A stretch of DNA of 64,000 nt from Flavobacterium flavigenum (GTDB taxonomy: Bacteria; Bacteroidota; Bacteroidia; Flavobacteriales; Flavobacteriaceae): NCBI RefSeq assembly GCF_027111255.2, contig NZ_CP114285.2:4836001-4900000 (forward strand), given 5' to 3'. Within the stretch, counting starts at the first letter, position 1. Every line of letters starts with the position of its first letter. The position numbers and the translations under genes were made by a program. Of the stretch, positions 8,720-16,803 are shown piece by piece. A model generated the notes under the pieces. That model searched no databases, had not been told where the DNA came from, and worked only from the letters and a program-made list of their open reading frames with translations.

Positions 8720-10018
8720 ATGAATAAAATAAATAACCCAAAACCGGATACCTGGTCAGAAATATTAAAAAGACCTACGAAAACAATCGATGATATCGAA
8801 GTTACGGTTAAAGAAATATTTAAAGAAGTACAGAAAAAAGGAGATGAAGCGGTTGCAAAATACACTTCTATTTTCGACGGAATTGCTTTAGACAATTATG
8901 AAGTTACTTCGGAAGAAATTCAGGAAGCAATTATTTTAGTTTCAGCCGAACTGAAAGAAGCAATCCAGCTGGCTAAAAATAATATTTATAAATTTCACTC
9001 CGCACAAAAAACAGAAAGAATCTCAATTGAAACGATTGATGGCGTTAACTGCTGGCAGGAAAAAAGACCTATTCAAAAAATTGGTTTGTATATTCCCGGT
9101 GGAACCGCTCCTTTGTTTTCAACCGTTTTGATGCTCGCTGTTCCTGCTGAAATTGCAGGTTCGAAAGAAATTGTTTTGTGCTCGCCTCCGGATAAAAACG
9201 GAAAAATCAATCCTGCGATCTTGTATGCTGCCAATTTATGTGGCGTAACCAAAATATTAAAAGTAGGCGGAATCCAGGCCATTGCCGGAATGACGTTTGG
9301 AACACAGTCAATTCCTAAAGTGTATAAAATTTTCGGTCCCGGAAATCAGTTTGTAACGGTGGCTAAACAATTGGCAACACAATTTGGCGTTGCTATTGAT
9401 ATGCCTGCAGGACCATCAGAATTATTGGTGGTAGCAGATGATACTGCTGTTCCTGCTTTTGTAGCTTCGGATTTATTGTCTCAGGCAGAACATGGTGCTG
9501 ACAGTCAGGTGATTTTGGTTTCTACTTCGAAAAAACTGATTGATGCTGTGGAAGAGGAAATTCAGGTCCAGCTTGAAGTACTTCCAAGAAAAGAAATTGC
9601 TAAAAAAGCCATTGCCAATTCTAAATTGATTTTTGTTGAAAACGATAAAATTGCTTTAGAACTTATAAATGAATACGGACCGGAACACTTTATCATCTGC
9701 TCAGAATATGATGATTTTTACTGTAACGGAATTGTAAATGCGGGTTCTGTTTTTATCGGAAATTATACGCCTGAAAGTGCCGGTGATTATGCTTCAGGAA
9801 CGAATCATACTTTGCCGACAAATGGCTACGCCAAAAATTACAGCGGTGTAAATCTGGACAGTTTTATGAAATCCATGACGTTTCAGAAAATTTCAGAGAA
9901 AGGAATTCAGAATATTGGACGCGCCATTGAAGTAATGGCGGAAGCCGAAGGATTACAGGCACATAAAAATGCAGTAACATTACGTTTGAAGTCCTGCGAG
10001 GTTTCCAAAACCTCGTAG
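8720..10018 (+). CDS. hisD: Histidinol dehydrogenase
   Basis: 432 residues. It carries out the last two steps, histidinol to histidinal to histidine, with zinc and two NAD+. Landmarks are the GLYIPGGTAPLFSTVLM loop, GPGNQFVTVAKQ, DMPAGPSELLVVAD, the zinc-site stretch LLSQAEHGADSQ, and the catalytic EYGPEHFIIC. Length matches the family. The extreme C-terminus is odd: the last residues (SCEVSKTS) and the TAG stop are encoded by a REP-like palindrome at 9993-10020, suggesting that the original 3' end was replaced by repeat insertion. Catalytic regions are unaffected. Confidence 0.97.
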   Translation: MNKINNPKPDTWSEILKRPTKTIDDIEVTVKEIFKEVQKKGDEAVAKYTSIFDGIALDNYEVTSEEIQEAIILVSAELKEAIQLAKNNIYKFHSAQKTERISIETIDGVNCWQEKRPIQKIGLYIPGGTAPLFSTVLMLAVPAEIAGSKEIVLCSPPDKNGKINPAILYAANLCGVTKILKVGGIQAIAGMTFGTQSIPKVYKIFGPGNQFVTVAKQLATQFGVAIDMPAGPSELLVVADDTAVPAFVASDLLSQAEHGADSQVILVSTSKKLIDAVEEEIQVQLEVLPRKEIAKKAIANSKLIFVENDKIALELINEYGPEHFIICSEYDDFYCNGIVNAGSVFIGNYTPESAGDYASGTNHTLPTNGYAKNYSGVNLDSFMKSMTFQKISEKGIQNIGRAIEVMAEAEGLQAHKNAVTLRLKSCEVSKTS

Positions 10019-10020
10019 GT
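9993..10020 (+). repeat. REP-like palindrome overlapping the hisD stop codon
   Basis: CCTGCGAGGTTT (9993-10004) pairs with AAACCTCGTAGG (10008-10019), leaving a 3-nt loop and one G-T wobble. The hisD stop codon (10016-10018) is inside the right arm. A second copy lies 34 bases on, in opposite orientation. Similar CCTRCRAGGTTTT palindromes are common in Bacteroidota intergenic DNA. Confidence 0.8.
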
Positions 10021-10053
10021 TTGAATTAATTATTGATTTCTGATTAAAAAAAT

Positions 10054-10081
10054 ACCTACAAGGTTTTAAAAACCTTGCAGG
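10054..10081 (-). repeat. REP-like palindrome, second copy in inverted orientation
   Basis: ACCTACAAGGTTTT (10054-10067) followed by AAAAACCTTGCAGG (10068-10081). Its reverse complement has the same GC-end/GT-end polarity as the copy at 9993-10020, so the two form a head-to-head pair, as in bacterial REP/BIME elements. It ends 16 bases before the hisC start. Confidence 0.8.
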
Positions 10082-10097
10082 AATAAAAAATAAAACA

Positions 10098-11147
10098 ATG
10101 AGTACCTTCGATATAAATAGAATCACACGTGAAAACGTAAAAATATTAAAACCCTATTCTTCAGCACGTGATGAGTTTGAAGATTTTGATACTGCTGAAA
10201 TGATTTTTCTGGATGCAAATGAAAATCCGTTTCAGAATGGTGTAAACCGTTATCCGGATCCACAGCAGAATTCGGTTAAAGCCATTTTAGCTAAAAATAA
10301 AAATGTAAAACAAAACCAGATTTTATTAGGAAACGGAAGTGATGAGGTTTTGGATTTGCTTTTCAGGGCTTTTTGCGAACCAAAAACAGACAATATTATT
10401 TCGTTGCCGCCAACTTACGGAATGTACAGTGTTCTCGCGAATATTAATGCGGTAGAAAACAGGGAAGTTTTGCTTTCAACCGATTTTCAGCCACAGGTTG
10501 ATAAAATTTTAGAAGCGGTTGATGACAATACCAAAATTATCTTTTTGTGCTCACCAAACAATCCCACCGGAAATTCATTTTCGGATGAAAGTGTGGTGAA
10601 ACTGCTTCAGAATTTTAAAGGTTTGGTCGTAATCGATGAAGCCTATATTGACTTTTCGGAAAAAGAAAGCTGGCTGGTAGAAATGGATCAATATCCGAAT
10701 CTGGTGATTACACAAACACTTTCAAAAGCGTATGGGCTGGCCGGAATTCGTTTAGGAGTTTGTTATGCTTCACAAGCTGTAATTTCAATTCTAAACAAAA
10801 TTAAACCTCCGTATAATGTAAACGAACTGACACAGCAAAGAGCGATTGAGCGTTTGAAGGACGGAGAAAAAATAAAACAGGAAATTGATGCTATCATCGA
10901 GCAAAGAGAAGAACTGCTTAAAGTTTTGGCAGATGTTGCTTTTGTTGAAAAAGTTTATCCTACAGAAGCTAATTTTGTGTTAGTAAAAGTGGATGATGCC
11001 AATAAAAGATACGATCAGCTAATTGAAAAAGGAATTGTTATCCGTAACAGAACAACACAGCCCTTATGCGAAAACTGTCTTCGTTTTACGATTGGAATTC
11101 CTGAAGAAAATGCTGTTTTGATTAAAGAATTGAAGTTGTTGAAATAG
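10098..11147 (+). CDS. hisC: Histidinol-phosphate aminotransferase
   Basis: 349 residues, fold type I PLP enzyme converting imidazole acetol-phosphate and glutamate to histidinol phosphate. The substrate-end FLDANENPF and NRYPDP motifs, GNGSDEVLDLLFRAF, SPNNPTGN and DEAYIDF are all present. The PLP lysine is K210 in TLSKAYGLAGIRLG, and the C-terminal arginine motif reads CLRFTIG. It is the third gene of the operon; the spacer before it carries the REP-like pair, and the spacer after it a copy of the dispersed hairpin element. Confidence 0.97.
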   Translation: MSTFDINRITRENVKILKPYSSARDEFEDFDTAEMIFLDANENPFQNGVNRYPDPQQNSVKAILAKNKNVKQNQILLGNGSDEVLDLLFRAFCEPKTDNIISLPPTYGMYSVLANINAVENREVLLSTDFQPQVDKILEAVDDNTKIIFLCSPNNPTGNSFSDESVVKLLQNFKGLVVIDEAYIDFSEKESWLVEMDQYPNLVITQTLSKAYGLAGIRLGVCYASQAVISILNKIKPPYNVNELTQQRAIERLKDGEKIKQEIDAIIEQREELLKVLADVAFVEKVYPTEANFVLVKVDDANKRYDQLIEKGIVIRNRTTQPLCENCLRFTIGIPEENAVLIKELKLLK

Positions 11148-11180
11148 ATTTTGAAATTATAAATATCTCGAAACCGTTTT

Positions 11181-11262
11181 GCGTGAGGGATAGAGGCGTT
11201 ATCCTTTTGTGAAGAGAAACGGAACAAAAGATATAGCCGAAAGCCCGACCCGGAGGGACACG
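11181..11262 (+). repeat. Dispersed structured repeat, copy 2 (between hisC and hisB)
   Basis: It follows the family pattern: GGGATAGAGGCG, then the hairpin TATCCTTTTGT (11200-11210) with ACAAAAGATA (11224-11233), then TAGCCGAAAGCCCGAC. One C bulges in the stem. It sits inside the his operon, so it is transcribed with it. Other copies: 2914, 33842, 44221. Confidence 0.65.
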
Positions 11263-11278
11263 CCCAAAATAATATAAT

Positions 11279-12415
11279 ATGAAAAAAGTACTTTTTATCG
11301 ATCGTGACGGAACGATTGTTTTAGAACCTGAAGGATATCAATTGGATAGTTTAGATAAATTAGAGTTTTATCCGAAAGCGTTTCAATATCTGGCTAAAAT
11401 TGCCAATGAACTGGATTATGAGCTCGCAATGGTAACCAATCAGGACGGTTTGGGAACGGACAGTTTTCCGGAAGATACGTTTTGGCCAACACAGAATTTT
11501 ATTCTGAGAGCGTTTGAAAACGAAGGTGTTTTGTTTGATGATATTTTTGTAGACCGTTCATTCCCGGAAGATAATGCACCAACACGCAAACCAAGAACCG
11601 GAATGTTGACGAAATATATTGACAATCCAAACTATGATTTGGCAAATTCTTTTGTTTTGGGAGATCGTTTAACTGATGTTGAACTGGCTAAAAATCTGGG
11701 AGCAAAAGCCATTTTTATGAACCTGGCTGATGGCGCCGGAAGTACTGAAATTTCATCGAAACGTGAAGAGTTAGATGAAACGATTGTTTTGCAGACAACC
11801 GACTGGAAAACGATTTATGAGTTTTTGAAATTAGAGGCTCGTTCGGCTTCGATTACCCGTAAAACGCATGAAACCGATATTTACATTAATCTGAACCTTG
11901 ACGGAACGGGAAAAAGTAAAATCGATACAGGAATTGCTTTTTTTGATCACATGTTAGACCAGATCTCCCGTCACGGTCAAATGGATTTGGAAATTCTGGT
12001 AAAAGGGGATTTAGAGGTTGATGAACATCATACTATTGAAGATACGGCTATTGCTTTGGGTGAAGTTTTCGCAAAAGCACTAGGAAATAAATTAGGAATC
12101 GAGCGTTATGGTTTCTGTTTGCCAATGGACGATTGTTTAGCACAGGTTGCCATTGACTTTGGAGGAAGAAACTGGCTGATCTGGGAAACCGAATTTAAAC
12201 GCGAAATGGTAGGTAAAATGCCAACAGAAATGTTTTTTCACTTCTTTAAATCATTTTCTGACGGTGCAAAAGCCAATATCAACATCAAAGCTGAAGGAGA
12301 TAACGAGCATCATAAAATTGAGGCGATTTTCAAAGCTTTCGCTAAAGCCATAAAAGTTGCCGTAAAAAGAGATACTGAAAAAATGATTTTACCTTCGACA
12401 AAGGGAATGCTGTAA
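11279..12415 (+). CDS. hisB: Bifunctional histidinol-phosphatase / imidazoleglycerol-phosphate dehydratase
   Basis: 378 residues, a fusion as in E. coli. Residues 1 to about 165 are a HAD phosphatase (FIDRDGT with D8 and D10, TNQDG, GDRLTD). Residues about 190-378 are the dehydratase, with the two manganese-site motifs DEHHTIEDTA and EHHKIEAIFKAFAKA and FFDHMLDQISRHG. The phosphatase half lacks the cysteines of the E. coli HisB zinc loop: the aligned stretch reads DRSFPEDNAPTRKP. The enzyme performs steps 6 and 8 of the pathway. Confidence 0.96.
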   Translation: MKKVLFIDRDGTIVLEPEGYQLDSLDKLEFYPKAFQYLAKIANELDYELAMVTNQDGLGTDSFPEDTFWPTQNFILRAFENEGVLFDDIFVDRSFPEDNAPTRKPRTGMLTKYIDNPNYDLANSFVLGDRLTDVELAKNLGAKAIFMNLADGAGSTEISSKREELDETIVLQTTDWKTIYEFLKLEARSASITRKTHETDIYINLNLDGTGKSKIDTGIAFFDHMLDQISRHGQMDLEILVKGDLEVDEHHTIEDTAIALGEVFAKALGNKLGIERYGFCLPMDDCLAQVAIDFGGRNWLIWETEFKREMVGKMPTEMFFHFFKSFSDGAKANINIKAEGDNEHHKIEAIFKAFAKAIKVAVKRDTEKMILPSTKGML

Positions 12416-12423
12416 AAAAATTT

Positions 12424-12480
12424 GTTTCAGGTTTAAAGTTTCAGGTTCTGTTGAATAACGTGTAACTTTAAACCTGAAAC
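12424..12480 (+). repeat. Perfect 17-bp inverted repeat after hisB
   Basis: GTTTCAGGTTTAAAGTT (12424-12440) and AACTTTAAACCTGAAAC (12464-12480) are exact reverse complements with a 23-nt loop; further partial units (TCAGG, CTGAAAC) flank each arm. A related half-unit occurs at 33675-33703 and a GTTTCAA tandem at 12860-12885. No T tract follows, so it does not look like a simple terminator. Confidence 0.75.
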
Positions 12481-12496
12481 CTGAAACAAAAAAGGA

Positions 12497-12847
12497 ATGG
12501 AACCGAAAAAGTTTGCCAAACAATGGATTGAATCCTGGAATTCGCATGATTTAGAAGATATCATGAAGCATTATGCGGATGATATTCAGATTACAACGCC
12601 AATGTTAAAACTGGCTGCAGGAATAGAAAGTGGCTCAATCCAAGGAAAAGAAGAAGTGAGGGCATACTGGGAAAAAGCATTAATCAAAATTCCTGATTTG
12701 CATTTTGAATTGATAGAAGTTACATCTGGTATTGATTCGGTGGCACTTTATTATAAATCGGTTATGAATAAAATGGCAGTTGAAGTTATGTTTTTTAATG
12801 AAAACGGATTGGTAAATAAAATGATCGCTCATTATACTGATTTATAA
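12497..12847 (+). CDS. SnoaL-like / NTF2-fold small protein inserted in the his operon
   Basis: 116 residues. The N-terminal FAKQWIESWNSHDLEDIMKHYADDI is the typical opening of the SnoaL-like/NTF2-like fold, with the following ITTPM and KEEVRAYWEKAL segments. The family includes cyclases, isomerases and many proteins of unknown role; no particular active site can be assigned here. It sits on the same strand between hisB and hisH, flanked by repeat-bearing spacers, and is not a known histidine pathway enzyme. Co-transcription with his genes is inferred from position. Confidence 0.8.
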   Translation: MEPKKFAKQWIESWNSHDLEDIMKHYADDIQITTPMLKLAAGIESGSIQGKEEVRAYWEKALIKIPDLHFELIEVTSGIDSVALYYKSVMNKMAVEVMFFNENGLVNKMIAHYTDL

Positions 12848-12857
12848 TAAGGTTAAA

Positions 12858-12906
12858 ATTGTTTCAAGTTTCAAGTTTCAAGTTCTGTAAAGCAACCTGA
12901 AAACTA
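12858..12906 (+). repeat. Short tandem GTTTCAA repeat before hisH
   Basis: Three GTTTCAA-type units in tandem, followed by a partly complementary CCTGAAAACTAAAAC. It resembles the 17-bp inverted repeat at 12424 and belongs to the set of repeats found at every junction of this operon. Confidence 0.5.
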
Positions 12907-12929
12907 AAACAAAACAAACAAAAAATTAA

Positions 12930-13523
12930 ATGAAAATAGTTATCATAAATTACGGAGCAGGAAATATTCAGAGTATTATGTTTGCTATTGAAAGACTCGG
13001 TTTTAAAGCGGTTTTGAGCAATAATCCTGAAGAAATTCAGTCGGCAGATAAAGTGATTTTCCCTGGTGTAGGCGAGGCGAGTTACGCGATGAAAAAACTG
13101 AAAGAAAGCGGTTTGGATAGTTTGATTCCGACATTAAAACAGCCTGTTTTCGGAATCTGTCTTGGAATGCAGCTGATGTGTAATTCAACTGAAGAAGGAA
13201 ATACAAAAGGTTTGGGAATTTTTGATGTGGATGTAATTAAATTTACTTCAAAAGTAAAAGTGCCGCAGATGGGCTGGAACCAAATCTATAATTTAAAATC
13301 GGATTTGTTTAAGGATATTGCAGAAAATGAATTCATGTATCTGGTACATAGTTTTTATGCTCCAAGCTGCCCTGAAGCTATTGCAACAACAAATTACGAA
13401 TTGGAATACGCTTCGGCTTTACATAAAAATAATTTTTACGGAACGCAGTTTCATCCTGAAAAGAGTGGGGATGTGGGGGAGAAGATATTGGGTAACTTTT
13501 TGAAGTTAAATTCCAATTTTTAA
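12930..13523 (+). CDS. hisH: Imidazole glycerol phosphate synthase, glutaminase subunit
   Basis: 197 residues. It supplies ammonia from glutamine to HisF. The class I amidotransferase triad is visible: C77 in FGICLGMQ, and the His-x-Glu pair in FHPEKSG near residue 178. The oxyanion strand appears as FPGVGEAS, and the N-terminal NYGAGNIQSI is typical of HisH. It precedes hisA and hisF, its partner, in the same operon. Confidence 0.97.
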   Translation: MKIVIINYGAGNIQSIMFAIERLGFKAVLSNNPEEIQSADKVIFPGVGEASYAMKKLKESGLDSLIPTLKQPVFGICLGMQLMCNSTEEGNTKGLGIFDVDVIKFTSKVKVPQMGWNQIYNLKSDLFKDIAENEFMYLVHSFYAPSCPEAIATTNYELEYASALHKNNFYGTQFHPEKSGDVGEKILGNFLKLNSNF

Positions 13524-13610
13524 AATTGCTTCGCCTGTTCGCTATCGCTTGAGTCCAAATTCTAATTCAATAACAAAAATCAATCAAAATATCAATTTCA
13601 ATTTTGGATA

Positions 13611-13638
13611 ATCTAAAATCTAAAATCTAAAATCTAAA
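13611..13638 (+). repeat. Tandem ATCTAAA heptamer, four units
   Basis: Four exact ATCTAAA units directly upstream of hisA, ending 9 bases before its ATG. The preceding 80 bases are low-complexity AT-rich sequence. A 7-base unit outside coding sequence could vary in number between strains and alter hisA translation. Confidence 0.7.
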
Positions 13639-13647
13639 ATTACAAAA

Positions 13648-14370
13648 ATGAGAATAATACCAGCCATAGATATCATTGAAGGAAAATGCGTTCGTTTGTC
13701 CAAAGGGGATTATGATACCAAAATAATTTACAATGAAAATCCGCTTGAAGTGGCCAAATCATTTGAAGCGCACGGAATTGAATACCTGCATTTAGTAGAT
13801 CTTGACGGTGCAAAATCAAGCAAAATTGTCAATTATAAAATTCTGGAACAAATTGCGACACAAACCAGTTTAAAAATTGATTTTGGTGGTGGATTAAAAG
13901 CAGATTCTGATTTAAAAATTGCTTTTGAAAGCGGTGCAAACCAAATTACAGGTGGAAGTATTGCGGTAAAAAACAGGGAAATTTTCCAGAAATGGATTTC
14001 AGAATACGGTTCGGATAAAATCATATTAGGAGCTGATGCAAAAGATGAAAAAGTAGCCGTTTCAGGATGGCTGGAAGATTCAGATGAGGATTTGGTTCCG
14101 TTTATTCAGGATTATCAAACAAAAGGAATTCAGTATGTAATTTGTACTGATATTGCAAAAGACGGCATGCTGGAAGGGCCAAGCTTCGATTTGTATGCGA
14201 AGATTTTAGCTGAAGCTAATGGAATAAAATTAATCGCTTCCGGTGGGATTTCTACATTCGACGAACTCCCAAAATTAGCCGAATTAGGTTGTGAAGGAAC
14301 GATAATCGGAAAAGCGATTTATGAAGGAAGAATTACGTTGAAGCAATTAGAAAACTTTATAATTAGATAA
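13648..14370 (+). CDS. hisA: ProFAR isomerase (1-(5-phosphoribosyl)-5-[(5-phosphoribosylamino)methylideneamino]imidazole-4-carboxamide isomerase)
   Basis: 240 residues, (beta/alpha)8 barrel. The catalytic base is D8 in IIPAIDIIEGKCVRLSKGDY; the second acid is expected in VICTDIAKDGMLEGP. The phosphate-binding loops are DFGGGLK and LIASGGIST/GTIIGKAIYEGRI. Length and order are standard. It catalyses the Amadori-type isomerisation between HisIE and HisHF. Confidence 0.97.
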   Translation: MRIIPAIDIIEGKCVRLSKGDYDTKIIYNENPLEVAKSFEAHGIEYLHLVDLDGAKSSKIVNYKILEQIATQTSLKIDFGGGLKADSDLKIAFESGANQITGGSIAVKNREIFQKWISEYGSDKIILGADAKDEKVAVSGWLEDSDEDLVPFIQDYQTKGIQYVICTDIAKDGMLEGPSFDLYAKILAEANGIKLIASGGISTFDELPKLAELGCEGTIIGKAIYEGRITLKQLENFIIR

Positions 14371-14456
14371 TTTGTCAATTAGAAAATTAGAAAATTATTT
14401 AGCAAACGCAGAAAATTATCTAATTATCTAATTATCTCAATTAACACATTAGATAA
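14358..14456 (+). repeat. TAATTATCTAAT inverted/tandem repeat between hisA and hisF
   Basis: AATTAGATAATTTG and TTAGAAAATTAGAAAATTA on the left face three AATTATCT units on the right, which can fold into a long weak AT-only hairpin directly upstream of the hisF ATG. Related AT repeats occur at 19908-19945 and 20838-20878. Confidence 0.5.
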
Positions 14457-15212
14457 ATGTTAGCAAAAAGAATCATACCCTGTTTGGATATAAAAAACGG
14501 AAGAACCGTAAAAGGCGTAAATTTTGTAGATTTGCGTGATGCTGGTGATCCGGTTGAACTAGCTGAAATTTATTCGGCTGAAGGTGCGGATGAATTGGTT
14601 TTTCTGGATATTTCGGCAACGGAAGAGCGTAGAAAAACTTTAGTCAATATGGTACGAAGTGTGGCGGAGAAAATCAATATTCCGTTTACCGTTGGCGGCG
14701 GAATTTCGTCTGTTGAAGATGTTGAAATCCTTTTGAATAATGGTGCTGATAAAGTTTCAATCAATTCATCGGCAGTAAAAAATCCGCAATTGATTAATGA
14801 TCTGGCTCAGAAATTCGGAAGCCAGTGCGTTGTAGTCGCAATCGATGCCAAACAAATTGACGGACAATGGATTGTACATTTGGTGGGTGGAAAGGTACCA
14901 ACCGAATTAAATTTATTCGATTGGGCTGTAGAAGTTGCAGAACGCGGTGCAGGAGAAATATTATTTACTTCAATGGACAATGACGGAACCAAAAATGGTT
15001 TTGCAAACGAGGCTTTGGCTAAATTGTCAGGATTAATTAATATTCCGATTATTGCTTCGGGAGGTGCCGGAAATATTCAGCATTTTGTTGATTCATTTAA
15101 AGAAGGAAAAGCAGATGCGGCTTTGGCAGCAAGTGTTTTTCACTTTAAGGAAATCGAAATTAAAGCTTTGAAACAAGAGTTAAAAAACAATAATATTGAA
15201 GTACGAATATAG
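14457..15212 (+). CDS. hisF: Imidazole glycerol phosphate synthase, cyclase subunit
   Basis: 251 residues, (beta/alpha)8 barrel paralogous to HisA. The catalytic acids are D11 in IIPCLDIKNGRTVKG and a second in the TSMDNDGTKNG stretch. Phosphate-binding loops are VGGGIS and IASGGAG. It uses ammonia passed from HisH to form imidazole glycerol phosphate and AICAR. The ATG lies directly at the end of an AT-rich repeat. Confidence 0.97.
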   Translation: MLAKRIIPCLDIKNGRTVKGVNFVDLRDAGDPVELAEIYSAEGADELVFLDISATEERRKTLVNMVRSVAEKINIPFTVGGGISSVEDVEILLNNGADKVSINSSAVKNPQLINDLAQKFGSQCVVVAIDAKQIDGQWIVHLVGGKVPTELNLFDWAVEVAERGAGEILFTSMDNDGTKNGFANEALAKLSGLINIPIIASGGAGNIQHFVDSFKEGKADAALAASVFHFKEIEIKALKQELKNNNIEVRI

Positions 15213-15251
15213 TCTTTAAGACTTTCGACTTTCCACTTTAGACTAAAAAAG

Positions 15252-15848
15252 ATGAACATAGATATCAAAAGTTCCCACGGATTAATTCCGGCGATTATTC
15301 AGGATTCAGAAACGAAAAATGTCCTAATGATGGGGTATATGAATGAAGAATCCATTCAAAAAACAATTGAAACCCAAAAAGTGACTTTTTTCAGCCGTTC
15401 CAAACAAAGACTTTGGACAAAAGGTGAGGAAAGCGGTAATTTTTTGAATTTGGTAAGCATTAAAAACGACTGTGATGGTGATACGCTTTTGATTCAGGCA
15501 AAACCAGTGGGACCAACTTGTCACACCGGAGCTGATACCTGTTGGCAGGAAGAAAATAAGGAAAATTATGGTTTTATTTCCCAGTTAGAAAATACAATCA
15601 AAACCCGCAGGGAAAATGCTGATTCGGAGAAAAGTTATGTAGCATCCTTATTCGAAAAAGGAATTAATAAAATTGCTCAAAAAGTAGGAGAAGAAGCGGT
15701 AGAAGTAGTTATTGAAGCCAAAGACGATAACGATGATTTATTCCTGAGCGAAAGTGCCGATTTGCTTTTTCATTATTTGATTTTACTGCAGGCAAAAGGA
15801 TATCAGTTAAACGATGTGGTTGATGTTTTAAAGAAACGTCAGAAGTAG
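15252..15848 (+). CDS. hisIE: Bifunctional phosphoribosyl-AMP cyclohydrolase / phosphoribosyl-ATP pyrophosphatase
   Basis: 198 residues, a HisI-HisE fusion. The HisI half (1 to about 105) has SIKNDCDGDTLL and the zinc-site CHTGADTCW. The HisE half (about 110-198) has SYVASLFEKGINKIAQKVGEEAVEVVIEA with its metal-binding acids. It performs steps 2 and 3. This is the last gene of the operon; no clear intrinsic terminator was found between it and the convergent AraC gene. Confidence 0.97.
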   Translation: MNIDIKSSHGLIPAIIQDSETKNVLMMGYMNEESIQKTIETQKVTFFSRSKQRLWTKGEESGNFLNLVSIKNDCDGDTLLIQAKPVGPTCHTGADTCWQEENKENYGFISQLENTIKTRRENADSEKSYVASLFEKGINKIAQKVGEEAVEVVIEAKDDNDDLFLSESADLLFHYLILLQAKGYQLNDVVDVLKKRQK

Positions 15849-15980
15849 TTTTAAATACGAGCTTAATCTTTAAAAATCAGGTGAATAAATGAATGATGAA
15901 TCTTTAATAAATTTTTAACAGGCTTTTATATTTTTCAGATAAATAAATTGTTTTAGCAGAAGTTTTGTTAATGACTGGTA

Positions 15981-16799
15981 TTACTTTTTTGTTGCTGTAA
16001 GTTCTGTTGGCGATTGTCCAAATTGTTTTTTGAAAGCAAAAGAAAAATGTGACAGGTTTTCAAAGCCAACTTCGTAAAAAACGTCAATAGGTTTTCTACT
16101 CTTTTTTGTTAGTTGATAATAGGCAAGTTCTAAGCGTTTTTCGGTTAGCCATTTTTGTGGCGTGGTATTAAATGCCTTTTTGAAGTCACGTTTAAAAGTA
16201 GTTAAACTACGCCCTGTTAAATAGCTGAATTTTTCTATTGGCATGTTGAACATATAATTACGTTCCATAAACTCGACAAGGTTGATTTTATGCGGTTCCG
16301 AAAAGTCAGATAAAATATTGTCTATGTCTTTGTTTATAGACTGTAAAACGGTAATAGCTTCCTGAATTTTCAATTGGGAAAGTTCCTCTGGCAATTTATA
16401 CTCAAGGTCAAAATAGGGCAGCATCGAACTGAAAAAGCTATCCAATAATGGACTTTTAGGCAATGGAATGATATAATCGGTTTTAGGAACAAAAGTGATC
16501 TGCATTTTTTTTTGTTCATAAAAAGCCCTCAAAACACCTTGTGTCAGTTTTACGACTATGGCTTTATAAGGCAATCCGTCTTTTTCGGATTTTATTAATG
16601 TAGCCAGCCGATTTCTCGGAAACAGATGCGTTTCGCCTGCTCCAAAAATATAGGTTTTATTAGATTGAATTACTTTTAATTCGCCCGACAATACACGAAC
16701 AACAGAGTGTTCCTCTGCAATTATTTCGGTATTATAGAATACGGCTTCACTACAAGTGAAAACAATTTCAGCGTTATTATTTGTTTCTCTTATTGGCAT
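15981..16799 (-). CDS. AraC family transcriptional regulator
   Basis: About 272 residues from the ATG at 16799 (a longer frame to 16829 exists but starts upstream of the likely promoter). The C-terminal third (about 170-270) carries the double helix-turn-helix of AraC/XylS, with FSYLTGRSLTTFKRDFKKAF and the conserved VGFENLSHFSFAFKKQFGQSPTE. The N-terminal part is a cupin-like sensor (SGELKVIQSNKTYIFGAGETHLFP). It lies 59 bases after the SDR gene on the same strand, and probably controls that gene or responds to its substrate. Confidence 0.88.
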   Translation of the reverse strand: MPIRETNNNAEIVFTCSEAVFYNTEIIAEEHSVVRVLSGELKVIQSNKTYIFGAGETHLFPRNRLATLIKSEKDGLPYKAIVVKLTQGVLRAFYEQKKMQITFVPKTDYIIPLPKSPLLDSFFSSMLPYFDLEYKLPEELSQLKIQEAITVLQSINKDIDNILSDFSEPHKINLVEFMERNYMFNMPIEKFSYLTGRSLTTFKRDFKKAFNTTPQKWLTEKRLELAYYQLTKKSRKPIDVFYEVGFENLSHFSFAFKKQFGQSPTELTATKK

Positions 16800-16803
16800 A
16801 GTA

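Noticed and set aside
11440..11625. Open frame on the minus strand inside hisB, and similar frames opposite other genes
   Set aside because: These are shadows of well-supported genes, with no family signature or start context of their own.
13560..13645. Repeats before hisA as a small CRISPR array
   Set aside because: Units are 7 bases with no spacers, and no cas genes are present.
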